Assembly: GCA_963691655.1 (NCBI GenBank)
Contig: OY829327.1
Location: 85,262,019 to 85,326,018 of the forward strand
Direction: 5' to 3'
DNA: 64,000 bases
From: Toxonevra muliebris
Lineage: Eukaryota; Arthropoda; Insecta; Diptera; Pallopteridae
Positions 1-13,023 of the stretch are shown here, one piece after another. The position numbers were made by a program, and so were the translations under genes. Each line of letters begins with the position of its first letter. Within the stretch, counting starts at the first letter, position 1. The notes under the pieces were generated by a model that saw only the letters and a program-made list of their open reading frames with translations, had not been told where the DNA came from and did not search any database.

Positions 1-1681
1 TTTCAACGAAATTTTCTTGAAAAGCAGAAAGTAACACAGCAACCCTCAAACACATGGTTGTAAAAACAGAGAAAATATAAGGTTTTTTTTTTAGATATTT
101 TGCATTTTGTTTTTATAACAGCTGCTCTTGCAATATTTTATCACATATTTTTGACTATAAATAATAAACTGATACGAATTTTTAAATAATTTTTTGAATT
201 ATATATCGTTTTAAGAATAATCTTTAATTTAAAGGTAAGCCGTTTGAAACAATAGCTGCGTTTTATTCGCCACTTGCTTCTAGTTATGTATAAACAGTTA
301 GTTACTTATGTATATAGCAGTGATAATTATATGGGAAAACAACAACAAAGCCTTAGAGATAACATTTATAATTATAGCACAAAAAAATTTTTAATCTCCC
401 AACTTATAATCAGTCAAAAAGGAAATTCGATTCTCAATGAGTTGTTGTGAGTTCACCGAAATTTCAACGAAATTCACTCTTGTATTTTTTGGTCTTCGTT
501 AACGTTTTGTGAAACAAATTGTTTCTCAGCTTCATTTTTTGTGAAAATGTTATAGTATTCCCGAATGAGTTTCACATTTTTTTCTGCAACGTCATCAACA
601 ATAACTTTCTTCTCAAGTTTTTCAATTCAATTTTTGTAACCTGGATCATCTTTCCATATTGAAAGTTCTTTGTTGAAGAAATCGGTGCTGATAGAAAATT
701 TCGCGAAGAAAATTTTTATACCAGGAGTTACAAAAGACGTAAACTCGATGTTTATAAACGAAGAAAAATTATTTTTTAGTAGCCTGCTTCCAATACAATT
801 TAAATTTTATTTGTCTTAACCGCTGTTGAAACTTTTTATCAAATAATGATAGAGCCACAGTTTGGGTGGCAAATTTGTCGGCAGCACCTTTCTGATTTCT
901 CAATCAGTATCCTGATAATTTATCAATTGACGCATAAACAAAAAAAAATGATAAGGTGCTTTAATTCCATCTGGTGACAGAAACCAGGCTCGAACGAGCA
1001 AGAAAGATACAAATTCTTTTTAAGACTTCTTCTTCTTATGAGCTAACTGAAACTGGTCCTGAGAAAGGTATATCTTAAACACATAAATCATTCTTAACTC
1101 TAACTCTGGCTGATCATATCGGTGTTGTTTCTTCATGGAAAGGTGTTATTCAAGAAACCTAAATCAAAAAATTGATTTATCTGAAAAAAATTACTTTCCG
1201 GGCGGCATGGTTGATGAGGATCGCCTTACAGTGGTCCGATTGGGTAAAGTAATTTTAGCTGAGTACTTTGTGTTTTAACTTTCGGGAATTTATTTTTCGG
1301 GTCGCAATCCGTGAGCGCGAATATAGAAGGGCTTATGAACCCATTAATCCAGGGAATACCCTTTAATTTTTATATTTTTTTTTGTAATGGTCACTTTTTG
1401 GCAGTTGGTGCTAACTGCTAATTGCTATTGTAGCTCAGCATTGAGCTACAGAAATCGAGCATTTTCCAAGATATTTTCATTTTATTTTGAACCTGCGACC
1501 ACTTCTCCACTGAGATAGCTGTCAGAGATTGTTATCCGTTTTGGTTTATTTTAATTTTTTTTGATTGAGTTTAAAGTAGAGTCGCGGTAATTTCGATAAA
1601 ACTTAAACAGCGAATTGATTGAAACAAGAAAGGAGTCTGGGAGCAAAACTTTTAGAAAGTTGAAATATAAGGGCCACCCTA
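1..1681 (-). mobile_element. hAT-like DNA transposon, copy A (left end outside window)
   Basis: This segment is homologous to the complete element at 3356-5779. It ends with the same terminus, GGCCACCCTA, at 1672-1681. Its left terminus lies outside the window. The minus strand of about 550-780 keeps protein-like stretches such as FVTPG, WKDDPGYK and EKQFV, shared with copy B but broken by stops, so the transposase was probably antisense to the numbering and is dead here. It contains about 400 bp (1195-1600) that the other copy lacks. The family call rests on the terminus and on copy B's 8-bp target duplication, not on a recognised transposase domain. Confidence 0.7.
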
Positions 1682-3347
1682 ATATGTACACGGTTCTATA
1701 TTGAAACAGAAAGCATTGCATGCAATCGATATAGCAAAAAACAAAAAAAAAAATGTTTGCGACTTCTTAGTTCTACTAAGGGGGAATGAATCCATTATTG
1801 CATGCATGTATGTCTATCGAAATAGTTGCAATTTCACTATGAAAATATTATTCTGTCATGTCAATTTCATAGTTGTATCTATACTTATTTATCATTATTA
1901 TCTTTTCTATATTTTCCATTTTGTATTCCTCGTGTATTTTAGAGTAGATTGCATTGAACGGGTTGGAGTTTACGGTCTTTTAACTTCTCAATTTGTGAAA
2001 TAATACGTATGTATATGTAACAAGTTTATTATAATAATATACTACATTTTTATACTGAAATGTATTGCATTGCATTGCAAAGAATAAACAATACAATAGA
2101 AAATGTTTTAAAAATAACGAGAAAATCGTAATATGTGCCTGGATGCATTTAATAATCATTTACATTGAATTTATTATTTTTACTTGTATTTACTGTACAA
2201 TTGAACGACAAGACGATAGCAGTTACTCAAATATCATATTATTTATTTACTTTTCGCCACATGCATTTCGCTATAATAATGAAAATCGGTTCACTAACAT
2301 GAATAGGGCTTGCAGTTTTTAAAATTCAATGAAATCAAAATGAAACAGTGTAAAATTTCGTTTTAGATAACTTAAGATTGAATTTATATCATAAGAGAAA
2401 ATCAAACGCATGTGGAAAGATTTAGCAGCTTATGCGTAAAAAGTGCAAAAAATAAAATATTTATATTTTACATATTTATCCTTTTTCTCAAATATATCTG
2501 GAAATTTAGATCAAAGCAAATATTTTTTTTACTAATATTCAAAGCAGAAACACTTGAATTGTGAACTTTGAACAAATAAAACATTAAAACTAAATATTGT
2601 TTGATTTTTCGAGATAAAACTATTAATATACGATAAAGTAAAAAATTGCTCATATCGCTACCATAAAGTATCTCATATTATTTCCCCTTACTGGCGACTG
2701 AACAAAACCGGTCAATTGAGTTGTTATAAAAACGTTGAAAGTTAATAAAAATATATAAAAATGTGTGTATAGACGTATGAAACTGAAACACCACATGGCG
2801 CGTTTAAAAGTATAAAAATATATAAGAATAAAAAAATGATAAAAAATAAATGTAAAGAGAAAAAATCCCAAACCGCATATTTACCCACATAGAAAGAAAG
2901 ATATGAAATAAATAGAATAAAAAAAAAATAAATAAATAAATAGAAAACAAATATGTGTACGCACAAAAACCTCAAGGAAAACAGAAAAATAAGTGAAAAA
3001 AAAATTTAAAAAAAATCTAAAAAAAAAATTTAAGACAAAAGAAATATATAAGTAATATATTAAGAATGAAAATAAATACATACACACATACAAGCACATG
3101 TATGTATGTATATAAATATAAAGAATATATTTTATAGATGTAGCGAGAAATTGAAATGAAATTGTGACAAACAATTCCATTTAATTGATGCCAAGTCCAA
3201 AGCTAAATTGTTATTATTATATTTCTGTATGCTCTCTATTCTATTGTATTCTATTATTGCTATTATTATTTCAATTTTTCATTGATATCGAGAAGAATCG
3301 CAGTATACAATATACGAGCAATACCTTTTTCGGGCTGATACCCGCAC
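1682..3347. other. Intergenic or intronic AT-rich DNA, no gene seen
   Basis: This is very AT-rich sequence between two copies of the hAT-like element, with poly-A/AAAT tracts around 2900-3060 and short ATGT repeats. The open frames here have low-complexity composition (F, I, Y, K) and no domain, so I do not call a gene. Confidence 0.6.
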
Positions 3348-3951
3348 ATGCATATTAGGGTGGCTCTTACGTGGCACATGCATATTAGGTCTTTTTCAAA
3401 AGTAAAAATTTTGTTACTCCCATGCTCTAATCTTTTTCCAATCAAGAAAAAACCGGGCTGTGCAAAGCTTCAGCTCCATTGGACAACTTCTAGGTGACCC
3501 TCAAACGCCTTGAAGTTGAAGCATAGTATACCCAACTATTAACTCCGTGCAAAAGCGATATAGTCTTCCCTATCTTAACCGTTTTCTTGATTCTTCTTTG
3601 AGAAATTTATTTGGACACATCCAGGAAATTGTGTGAAAACCTTCTGAATCAAATTTTTTAAATGTAAATTCTCACAATTCCTGAAACATACTTCTATAGG
3701 AGAAACGTATTTTTATTTACAAGAATATTATCTTTAGAATCAATTGTGAATTTCAAAAGAATTTCAACGAAATTTACTTGAAATGCCGAAATAGTTAATT
3801 TCGCAACCCTCAAACACATGATTGTAAGAAACAGGGAAAATATGATATATTTTTTTGACATTTTGCATTTTGTCTTCATAACAGCTGCAATGTTTCTGTG
3901 GTAAAAATGAAAAACAACGTAACTAGAGTTAAGATATTTTTGACCATAGAT

Positions 3952-4181
3952 AAATGAGAGGCTGAGAGTGAAACGAAATATGTTCAGAGCGAAAACGGAA
4001 TAAAAAACTATGCTGTTCTTGCTCTGAAAGAATTGTTATACCATTTTTTCTCTTACTTTTAAGGCGTTTCATTTTCACTCTAAACCGTATTACTTATGCC
4101 ATTCTTGCACTGACACTCTAAAATATTTCACTTTTGCTCTCATATAAATTTTAGCCCGCTTTTCCTTTCAGCCTGTCAAAT
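3952..4181. mobile_element. MITE with 4-bp target duplication, copy 1
   Basis: A 222-bp element (3956-4177) has terminal inverted repeats GAGAGGCTGAGAG and, reverse-complemented from the right, GACAGGCTGAAAGG. It is flanked by AAAT on both sides (3952-3955, 4178-4181). It is absent at the equivalent place in hAT copy A. It is nearly identical over most of its length to the copy at 45059-45367, so the family moved fairly recently. There is no coding capacity. A 4-bp duplication fits Sola or Chapaev-type elements, but I cannot assign a superfamily. Confidence 0.8.
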
Positions 4182-4383
4182 AATATAAATATATAAACTG
4201 ATGAGAGTTTTTAAATAGTTTTTAGAACTAAATATCGAATGATCTTTAATTTGAAGATAAAGTCATTTTAAACAATAGCTGCGTTTTATTCACCACTTGA
4301 TTCTAGTTATGTATAACTAGAAGCGATAATTTTATATGAAAACAACAACAAACACGTATAATTATAGCGTACAAAAATTCTTC

Positions 4384-4690
4384 TTTTCTGTCTTATTATT
4401 TATCGAGCATATCCTTATAGGCCAGGTGGCCAATCTCAGATTCATCAACGTATCGATGACCCAAGATTGCCAACCTTCTGCTCGCCAACGCTGGGCATTG
4501 GCATAGTAAGTGCGCCCCGTTTCCAGCTCCTCCAGACACAACCTATAGGTATCATCTTCACAACAACAAGTTTCATCTTCTTGAGGTGATACCTGAAGGG
4601 ACCGTAACCCGAAGTCAGCGCTGTTAGCCAGCTCAAGGTCTTCCGGTTTAGTCCGGTTCTTTTCTGTCTTGTGTCCTCCTCGATTTGAAG
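4384..4690 (-). mobile_element. 5'-truncated LINE 3' fragment (RNase H class)
   Basis: On the minus strand this encodes the typical C-terminus of insect LINEs with RNase H: LTSGYGPFRYHLKKM, then CLEE, then after a frameshift AHLLCQCPALASRR and a terminus ending YKDMLDK followed by two stops. The zinc-knuckle-like cysteine/histidine cluster is partly kept. The A/T-rich 3' end (TTATTATTTA on the + strand) fits target-primed insertion. It sits inside hAT copy B and is missing from copy A. Confidence 0.75.
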
Positions 4691-5136
4691 TTCCAAATTA
4701 TAAGAGAGAATTGAGTAGCAGTTGGGTATTTTTTTCGATCTTCGGCAACGATTTGTGTAACAAATTGTTTCTCAGCTTAAATTTTTGTGAAAATGTTATT
4801 GTATTCCTGAATGAGTTTCACATTTTTCCTGCAACGTCATCGACAACAACTTTCTTCAAAAGTTTTTCAATACCATATTTGTAACCTGGATCATCTTTCC
4901 ATGTTGAAAGATCTTTGTTGAAGAAATCGGTGCTGATAAAAAATTTCGCAAAGAAAATTTTTGTACCAGGAGTTACAAAAGATGTAAACTCGATGTTTAT
5001 AAATGAAGAAAAATTATCTTTTTGTAGCCTGCTTCCAATACAATTAAAACTTTATTTGTCTTAACCGCTGTTGAAACTTTTTATCAAATAATGATAGAGC
5101 CACTTTTTGGGGAGCTAAGTACTCGAGGTGGGTGAC

Positions 5137-5392
5137 AAATTCTGTGATCAAAAGCAGTAACCGCTTAAGTCTGAATATGTCATTTCGAGTAAACACGGTT
5201 TGAAGTTAATGTGATTGGTAGCCAATCTATGTAAGCGAATACCTTCCTTTTTTTTATAACTTTTGTCTTAAAAAACATAAAACTTCGGGGATTTCACGTA
5301 CATGTGAATTGGAATAAAAAGAACACGATAGCATTTATAACTCAATTCTGTCTTAAGTCGACTTAAGCGTTATTGCGTTTGACCACAAAATT
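5137..5392. mobile_element. Second MITE nested in the hAT-like element
   Basis: Copy A lacks this segment. The ends are inverted repeats of about 30 bp: TGTGATCAAAAGCAGTAAC at the left (from 5143) and, reverse-complemented from the right, TGTGGTCAAACGCAATAAC (ending 5387), both followed by CGCTTAAGTC or GCTTAAGTC. AAATT flanks it on both sides (5137-5141 and 5388-5392), possibly a 5-bp target duplication with one extra base at the left. It is non-coding. Confidence 0.65.
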
Positions 5393-5787
5393 TGTCCGCA
5401 GCTCCTTTCTGATTTCGCGATCAATATCCTGATAATTCATCAATTGACGCAAGAACAAAAAGTAATGTTAAGGTGCTTTAATTCCATCTGGTGAATTTTA
5501 GGAATTCTTCCCCTTATAAAATAACTGAAACTGGTCTTGAGAAAGATATATCTTGAATGCATAAATCATTGTTAACTCTAACAATTCTGACTAATCATCT
5601 CGGTGTTGTTTCTTCATGGAAAGGTGTTGTTCAAGAAATCTAAGAACAAAAAATTTATTTATCTAAAAAATTGACTTTACGGTTGACAAATTTTGCACAG
5701 ATTGTTTTTTTATTGATTGAAACAAGATAGGGGTCTGGGAGCTAAACTTTTAGAAAGTTGAAATATAAGGGCCACCCTAATGCATAT

Positions 5788-8635
5788 AGATAAATAGGTG
5801 CCTATATTTCTTAGATACTCGTCAATTGTCAACTGACAATATTTTGCAATATTGTCAATCGTTCAAATAAAAACCACACATTTTTCTACTTTACTCATTT
5901 TGTAGGTCTACTTGTATCAGATATTGTATATACAGGAGAACAAGAGTAAAGACGAAATGAAACGAGTGAATAAATGATAAATTGCCACAATGAAATCAAT
6001 TGATTGCCTTTTTTGTGTTTTTTTCACATTTGTTTTTGTATATTTGTATTTCTTACATATTTGACGGCAGTCAAAAAAACATCAAAAACAGATATGGAAT
6101 TTATCTAAATACTTTTGCTGCTACTGGTGCGCGCAGCTACCGCTGGCAATAATTGATTTCTAATTTATATATTTTCATATATGTACATATACATACATAT
6201 TCTATATTTGTATGTGTGTATAATTAAAAACGGAAACTCTATGTGGAATTATTTCTTATCATAAATTTATACAATTTTGTTTTTTTAGTATTTAAAGAAA
6301 TAAAAGCCTGCTGCTTCTATACACTAAGCTCAGTGCGGTCAAGGGTATACATACATATTTACCATTTTGTAAACAAAATATGCATAACTACATGTAGATT
6401 TATAATATAAAAATTTGCAATCGTATAAAGCAGCGTCTAAAGGTACAGAATGTTCTCACATTTGTTTTAGTATTCCTTAATCAACGAAGCTAGCTTCCTA
6501 AAGTAAAATTGGCGGGCGATAAATATGCTTCCGTCGTTTTCGTAATTGATAGCTAAATCTCAGGGTACTGTGCGTATTCCATTCATACAAAAATTCTGTA
6601 TAACACATAGCGTAGTTTCTGTATCAGTTTCCGGATTACGAAGCAGGCAACCACATAGTCCTTATTCTCAAACTTAAATTCAGCATATTCTGTTAAAAAA
6701 AAAAAAATAAATGTACTTTAAAGAGACCTGGAACTATGAACTCTTTTTTGGAATTATAATTTCTTCGCCAACTTATAGCTCATATTTTTTTCATTTTACA
6801 ATGGTTTTAAATTCTAGGTACTTAATGAAGTCTAGAAATTCTTCCGATTTTATAATTTTGTGTCACACGGGCTCACTAATTTTTATTCTTCTCTTGCTGG
6901 GTAATTTCTCGTGTCACTTTTTGTTAAAAAAAAAAAAAAAGAAGACATTGAAGAATAATAAACATTGTAGAAAATGTCAAAGATTTTAGAATTATTGCCT
7001 AAGTTCCAATTACTTAGTTGGGAATGTGGACAGTTGCAAAAATAAAAATAAAAATTACCAAAATTTAAAGAAATGAAAACAGAATTTCATTTTATAGTAC
7101 ATTTGAGTGGAATACTCAAATATTTAGTTTATTCCAATGTTTTTTTTTTTTTTTTTCATTTCTACTTAAGCCACCACCTTCGACACATACATAAAAGCAA
7201 AACGACAACATTATTTCTTTTTGGCTTAGAGAGGAAAATGGAAATGATATTTTTATTATTTTTGTGGCAAGTTGACATTGAGTACATTCCACTAGTGTTT
7301 CTATTTTATACCGACGGCATTCAAAATTTTTGCCAAAAATATATGAATTTATAAAAATAATTTATTTGCTTTCATAGATAATCTCCTGTGTCCGCATGAA
7401 TGTATAGAGATATAACAAAAAACAAAAGTTGACATAATTGCCATGGCTGAGGCACTACTGCCTCAATTACCTGCATACACACACATACACGAAATACGTT
7501 GCATTGCATTCGGTCAGTACTAGAAGCAGCAATAGCAGGAGGAGGCAGTAGCAGCAGCAAATTTCACGCTTTAATTGTAAAGCGATTTTTAAATAATTTA
7601 CAACGGCCGCAGAGTGGAAAGGGGAAACATAAATCGCAAAAAAAAATACAAAAAAAAAAAAAAAGCAAAGCGTGTGTTACATATATTTTACAACAATTTT
7701 TCTACACTACAAATTGACAACGGCAAAATAAATTTTTGTATATTCGGTAAAAATGCAACAAAAACAAATTTTAAATTTTTATACAAATGCAAGGAATGGA
7801 AAAAAAAGAAAAGTTTTTTGCACACTCCATAGATGATGATTTATGCAAGAACGATCTGCAGGCAGGAAAACAGACTGACAGACGGACAAATATTATATTT
7901 ACGTTTTTGTATGCGGTTTTCATATCCGGCGCGTTTTTATACAAAATTTTGCCTCTGCTGCACGCTCTCATGCATTTTGTGTGCATCCATTCGCCCATAA
8001 TATAAATCATGCGTGGAAATTATTTATATTATATCGATATATATAAAAAGGAATACATATGTAGTTGCGAGTATGTGTTGGCACTAAAAAATTCACTTCA
8101 TACTAAAGTCATGTAACGTCGTTGTTGTTGTGGTTGTTGTTGCTGGTACAATTTGTAGGCGATATGATTATGTTTGAGGGGTGAGCGTTTTGTTTTATTG
8201 TTATTTGTTGTAAACAAATCCAGCTTTAGTTTGCGTAAATTAATTTTGCATAAAATTTATTGCATGTGATTTTTATTGATTTTGGTATTTTCATTGAAAA
8301 AATTTAATAATAAATAAATACACATTTCACATTTATAAATTTCGAATCAATTAATTGCAATTTTAGCTCGAAATTGTTGTTCTATTGGTCTTCCAGAATT
8401 TTTAAATATTGATATTAATAATAATGCTATACAGGTGAATTTTTACCTTATAACTTTACTAAAAAATTTTGGTAAAAAAAAGTTTTTTGATAATTATTTG
8501 TTCTTTGAAAACAAGCTAATAATATTTTTAATTAAAATAAATCTAAAATTTAAAAACTTTTTTTTAAGTTCAACAAAGCTGGCACTTTATTTCACAAGAT
8601 GGGGTAAAATTTACCACAACTTCCACAGTTAAAGG
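5788..8635. other. Intergenic or intronic DNA, no gene seen
   Basis: Contents are AT-rich DNA with homopolymer A/T runs (for example 6926-6942, 7141-7156, 7659-7664) and a CAG/GCA-rich patch near 7525-7560. Open frames around 7500-7830 are poly-lysine or low-complexity and lack splice or domain support. Confidence 0.55.
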
Positions 8636-10150
8636 TTAAGGGACCATATAGCGGGCTCGAAAAAAATCGATTTCTTTACATAAATCTATTCTACAAATAT
8701 TCAGAAATGTGCCAGTGAAATTTCAATTAGCGTGTGGTACGCGACGCGTTAAAACTTAAATCGCTTTTTCCAAAACCTACTTTTTTAAAAGGGCGCACAG
8801 TGTAGCGGATATATACAAAATACCCAAATTGCGATATTAGAGAATTGAAAATTGGGGTATGAAATTTCAATGATAATACTTTAGCTAAGAAAAATCCAAA
8901 AGATTGTTAAAAAATATTTATAAAGAAAAAAGTTATGGGAGTTCAAAATCACTTATCTTTATGTCTCCATTCTACCATATTACAAAGTCAAATTTATGCT
9001 TCATCTTTGAATTTTTATAACTTAAGCCTAACTCGATATATGAATCAAAAGTGTTGATAACATATAATTAGGTAATTTTTTAAATCTGGCAATGCTAAAT
9101 TTGCATATACATTTTTGACGTCTAATTTTTGCCGATATCGTAAAACAATGTAAAGACAGCACTCTAAAATAATTAAAAGTCTGAACTTCAAAAGTTAAAT
9201 AAAAAACAAACACTTCTTAAGACCTTCGGTTTTTTTTTATATTTCTTTTAGTTTTAGCTACTTTCGTCTGCTTTTTCTGAAGATATACAAATTTTTCAAT
9301 GAGTACCCGTGTGCAAATTAAAGCTGTTTATAATGTTCGGTTGCAAGTAAAAAGCAATAAGCAAGCCAACACGTTTGATGGTGTGAAAAATTTTATTGAG
9401 AAAGAGCTTGACAGTATAGGAGAGAAAAAATCTGAGGCAGGCCTAGGTTATCATATGAAGAAGGGTGTAAGAGAACGAAAAAACGGTGAGTAGATAAGCT
9501 TATAGCTTGAAGCTATCCCAAACAAATAATGAAAGCTGCAGCTTAGTTGTTTACAGACAAGAAGCTAAAAATGGGGATGAAATAGAACATTTCATATTGT
9601 CAGTAAGGTTTCTCGAGATAGGTAAACTAGCGATGATGATGAAAGCTAAAGTGACTAATTTTTTTTCAATGTGTGGATATCAAATGAAATTTGTATGTAT
9701 TTAAATCCCACATTTAATTTTTTTTAATATGAAAGGTGGGCGTGGCCGAAAACAAAATAGTTTCATAGGCACCTCTTAGTAATCTTGGGGACTATTCTGA
9801 AGAATTTTCCAATTTCTGCCGTTATTTTCCTTAAAAAAATTTAAAAAGTTATATGAGAGGTGGGCGTGGTTTTAATCTGATTTTCCTAAGATTTTGTGTA
9901 TTAACTTCGTTGCTCATAAAAACGATGTGCACCAAATTTCATTAGTCTACAATAACTCCTTCTATTTTTGTCCGTTCACTACATGAACTCGTCACACTGT
10001 GCGGCGTGCCAAGCTGCAAGAAAACCGTTGTTTAAATAAAACACTATATTCGATTAAATTTTGATGTTTCTAACATTACTAGTTTTTTTTTTTAAACCAA
10101 ACCTGAATTTAAATGACGATATAGGTCGTCTATATGGTATTCTCCCTTAA
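8636..10150. mobile_element. TTAA-flanked DNA transposon relic
   Basis: The element proper is 8640-10146, bounded by TTAA on both sides (8636-8639, 10147-10150). The ends are inverted repeats: GGGACCATATAGCG at the left, and from the right, reverse-complemented, GGGAGAATACCATATAGACG, which aligns with a 5-bp offset. TTAA targets are used by piggyBac, Kolobok, Looper and Sola3 elements; I cannot choose between them. Inside is a 64-codon open frame from 9299 (MSTRVQIKAVYNVRLQVK...) that runs through AACGGTGAGTAG, a possible exon-donor junction. A motif GGTGGGCGTGG occurs twice (about 9735 and 9859). Confidence 0.6.
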
Positions 10151-13020
10151 GTAAGATGAAGGTCAGAGCAAGGTATACTTTTAGCCAGGTAAATACTTAT
10201 AATTTAGACAAAAGTTTTTTGTTAGTTTAGACTACCAGTAGGTTTACCATAACGAGCGGAGGAACAAAAAAAAAAACAAAAAACCCCACTCTAAATTGTT
10301 ATGGAATATAAAATTTCTCCAACCATTTTTGTCAAAACACATTAGAAATTTATTTATGTATCTCAAATATAAGAGAACCCGCCGTCCGCAAATGGGCGAA
10401 TGTGGTCTCCAAAGGTTGATACAGAAAACTAAAAACAAAAATTATATATTTTTAACATTGTCTTTCAATGACTTAGTTAAACCAAAAAAAAAAAAAAAAC
10501 AGAAAAGGCCAACAGAAGAAAGAAGCTAAAATTTCCCTGCTGATGAAAAATTAAGAAAACGAACGAACTTATAATTATGTATGCGGGATTGTCTGCCACA
10601 CTTAATAAACCTACACTCTCTCAATTGTCGAGAAGAAGTGTAACAAATTCTCGATTCTCGTTGACTCCTCTCGTGCATAAGAGCCTCAAGCGACCACAAA
10701 CAAAAAAAAAAAAAAGAAAAAACAAATAAGAAAAACTCAACAGTAACGAAATTGAAATTGCCAAAAAATGTCAGAGAATAAAAGTTGGCAATAAAACAGA
10801 AGCTAGTGTCAAAAGAAAAAGATATTTTCATATATATAAAACTATATGTATTTTATAAAAAGTAACCAGAGCATTTGTGGCTGGTGAACCCACGTCAATT
10901 TTGTATATGAAAATTGAAGCTTTAATTGTAATAACAAAACCAACCATAAAAAAATATGAAAGTATAAAAGTAAATGAAAAAATAACTCGACTTATTGGTG
11001 GGAAGCTGCGGCCATACAAACGTACTAAGATATTCACGAAAAAAGTTACCCAGTGGTAAAAATAGTAGATTTAATTGCCAAATGATTTGTCTTTCACTCT
11101 ATACATCACTTTCTTGCTGGCATTTTCAAAGAAATTCTTCAACGATCGGTGGCGATGGAAAGGCATGTTTTGAGACGCTGACTAATTCTTCTCTTAATAG
11201 GCAATGTTTTGCACAAGCTACCATTAAGAATGTGCGTCCTTTGGACTCAGTATGAAATTAGTGCGTCATTGAGCAAAGCTTCAAGCCTCTTTTTACTGGG
11301 TTACTACGTCCAGTACCCCAAGCATACACGTACTACGACACACTACGCCTCACTCACTGTCACTTCATCAGTCAGCTCAGTAATTTTGGGCTCATTGCTC
11401 ATTTAGTTCATTACCCTCAAATATACTGACTTATGTACTCTATTGTTGTGATGTGGTACACTTAAAGAATAATTTTTCTTTTTTTTTTCTATAAATTATG
11501 TATGTCGTCTTTTGTATGTTGCTATTATTAAAGTGAGACAGACAGACACAGACTACAATTTTAGAGCTGCTCTTTTTTAGTTAAGTTTCTTCTATATTTT
11601 TTTTTTTTTTATTCCATTCTTGTTAATTTTGAGTTGGAAAAAAAATTAAGATGTAAGTTTAAAGCAAATAAGATAAAAGTTTCCATACATACATATATTC
11701 AAAACAATTGTATATGTAGCTTGGTGGTGTTTTTTCTTCCACTCTTCCACTATTTCTTATACTATTAACTATTTTTTTTTTGTTTTTTGCCTGTTGACTC
11801 ACTGAAGTTGGCTTAAATGGTGTATGCTCAAGTACACTACCAAGTATATACAAGCAAATATGTATGTGTGCATACATAAGTATATATATATATGTATATG
11901 AGTTTACTGTTGATTTTTTGTTGTTTTTGGGTTTCGTAGAACTACGCGTTTTATTTTTACTCTTTGTTCGTTCTGCTCGGCTTGAACTTGTACTTGTGTA
12001 TATTAAAAATATATATATACCCACATATATACACACATACATAACTATATATGAATCTGGCAAAATGTCAGACAGTATACCAATACGAAAGGTAATTCTA
12101 AAAAAGAAATAAGGAAACAAAAAGTTTACAATGACAAAAAAAAAAAAAAAAGCTCATAAAACAGCAAAACCGAACTATAGGAAGGTAAAGTCAAGAAAGA
12201 AAACCTTTTTTGCTTTGCTTTTTTTAAGCATTTTGTTAATGGGGAGCCAGCCATTACCTCGGTAATGAGCAATTACAAACAAGAAAAATGACCACCAGCG
12301 TGTTAAGCACAGTTAAATATTTAACTTTAATTTTATGTAATAAAATAACTGAAGAAAAATATTAAAGTTTTCATGGATGCACAGTTTCCGTTCCAGTTTT
12401 AATCATTTTCGGTTCCCTATTGCCTGCTCGTCTGCTCTCACTGCCAGCAACAACAACGTTTTGACTGACATATTAAATGCAACCATGGTCGTCAACATTC
12501 CTCTTTATAGTTATTATAAATATGTATTTTCCTACTATTACTTTCCATTTACAATGCACCTTCTCCCCCAACCCCTTCATATACCAAGTACGATATTTGT
12601 GGAGACGTCATAATCTTTATACCTACTCTTGCTTTATGCAACTTTTATTATTTTTTATTTTGCAGTTTTTAGTTTTTTCTCGTATCTTATTTTACTTCAT
12701 AACTTTGACAGATGTTTAGGGCGTAATGTTTTCTACTTTTTAATTTTTTTATTATTTTTTGCTTTCCAATAATATGAGAAAAGTAAAGTAAACAAAAACG
12801 AATATGAAATGCGCTTGAAAAGAAGAAATCGGACCATATTTTTATTCATGGAAAATATAAATAAAAAAGCGGAGCATTCAACATTCAAGTGCATTTAGAA
12901 TAAGTTTTGAAAGAACCTTTTTTAGATCAAAACTCTAAACGTTTTAAAAACATTTACCGCTGATTCTCTGACCTTATTTCAAAATCTGTATGCAAAGTTC
13001 AAATGTAATAATAGTCATTT
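10151..13020. other. Intergenic or intronic DNA, no gene seen
   Basis: AT-rich DNA with several long A or T runs (10483-10498, 10700-10714, 11600-11611, 12136-12150) and TATA/ATAC microsatellites near 11880-12040. Open frames of up to 153 codons here are low-complexity, arise on both strands over the same bases, and show no domain. Confidence 0.55.
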
Positions 13021-13023
13021 AGT

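Larger units (their letters stand above)
3348..5787 (-). mobile_element. hAT-like DNA transposon, copy B, complete but dead, with target duplications
   Basis: The element proper is 3356-5779. It starts TAGGGTGGC and ends GCCACCCTA, with imperfect similarity continuing roughly 100 bp inward on both ends. It is flanked by the direct repeat ATGCATAT (3348-3355 and 5780-5787), an 8-bp target site duplication typical of hAT (and also P) elements. The minus strand at about 4740-5045 retains a decayed coding stretch (FVTPGTKIFFAKF, WKDDPGYKYGIEKL, then EKQFV after a frameshift). I recall similar motifs in uncharacterised insect transposon proteins but cannot name the family. Three other elements are inserted in it: a MITE at 3956-4177, a LINE fragment at 4384-4690 and a second MITE at about 5142-5387. 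Copy A lacks all three. Confidence 0.8.

Noticed and set aside
11659..12120. 153-codon minus-strand frame
   Set aside because: It is rich in Y, I, S and K from microsatellite DNA, overlaps an open frame on the other strand, and has no domain or splice context.
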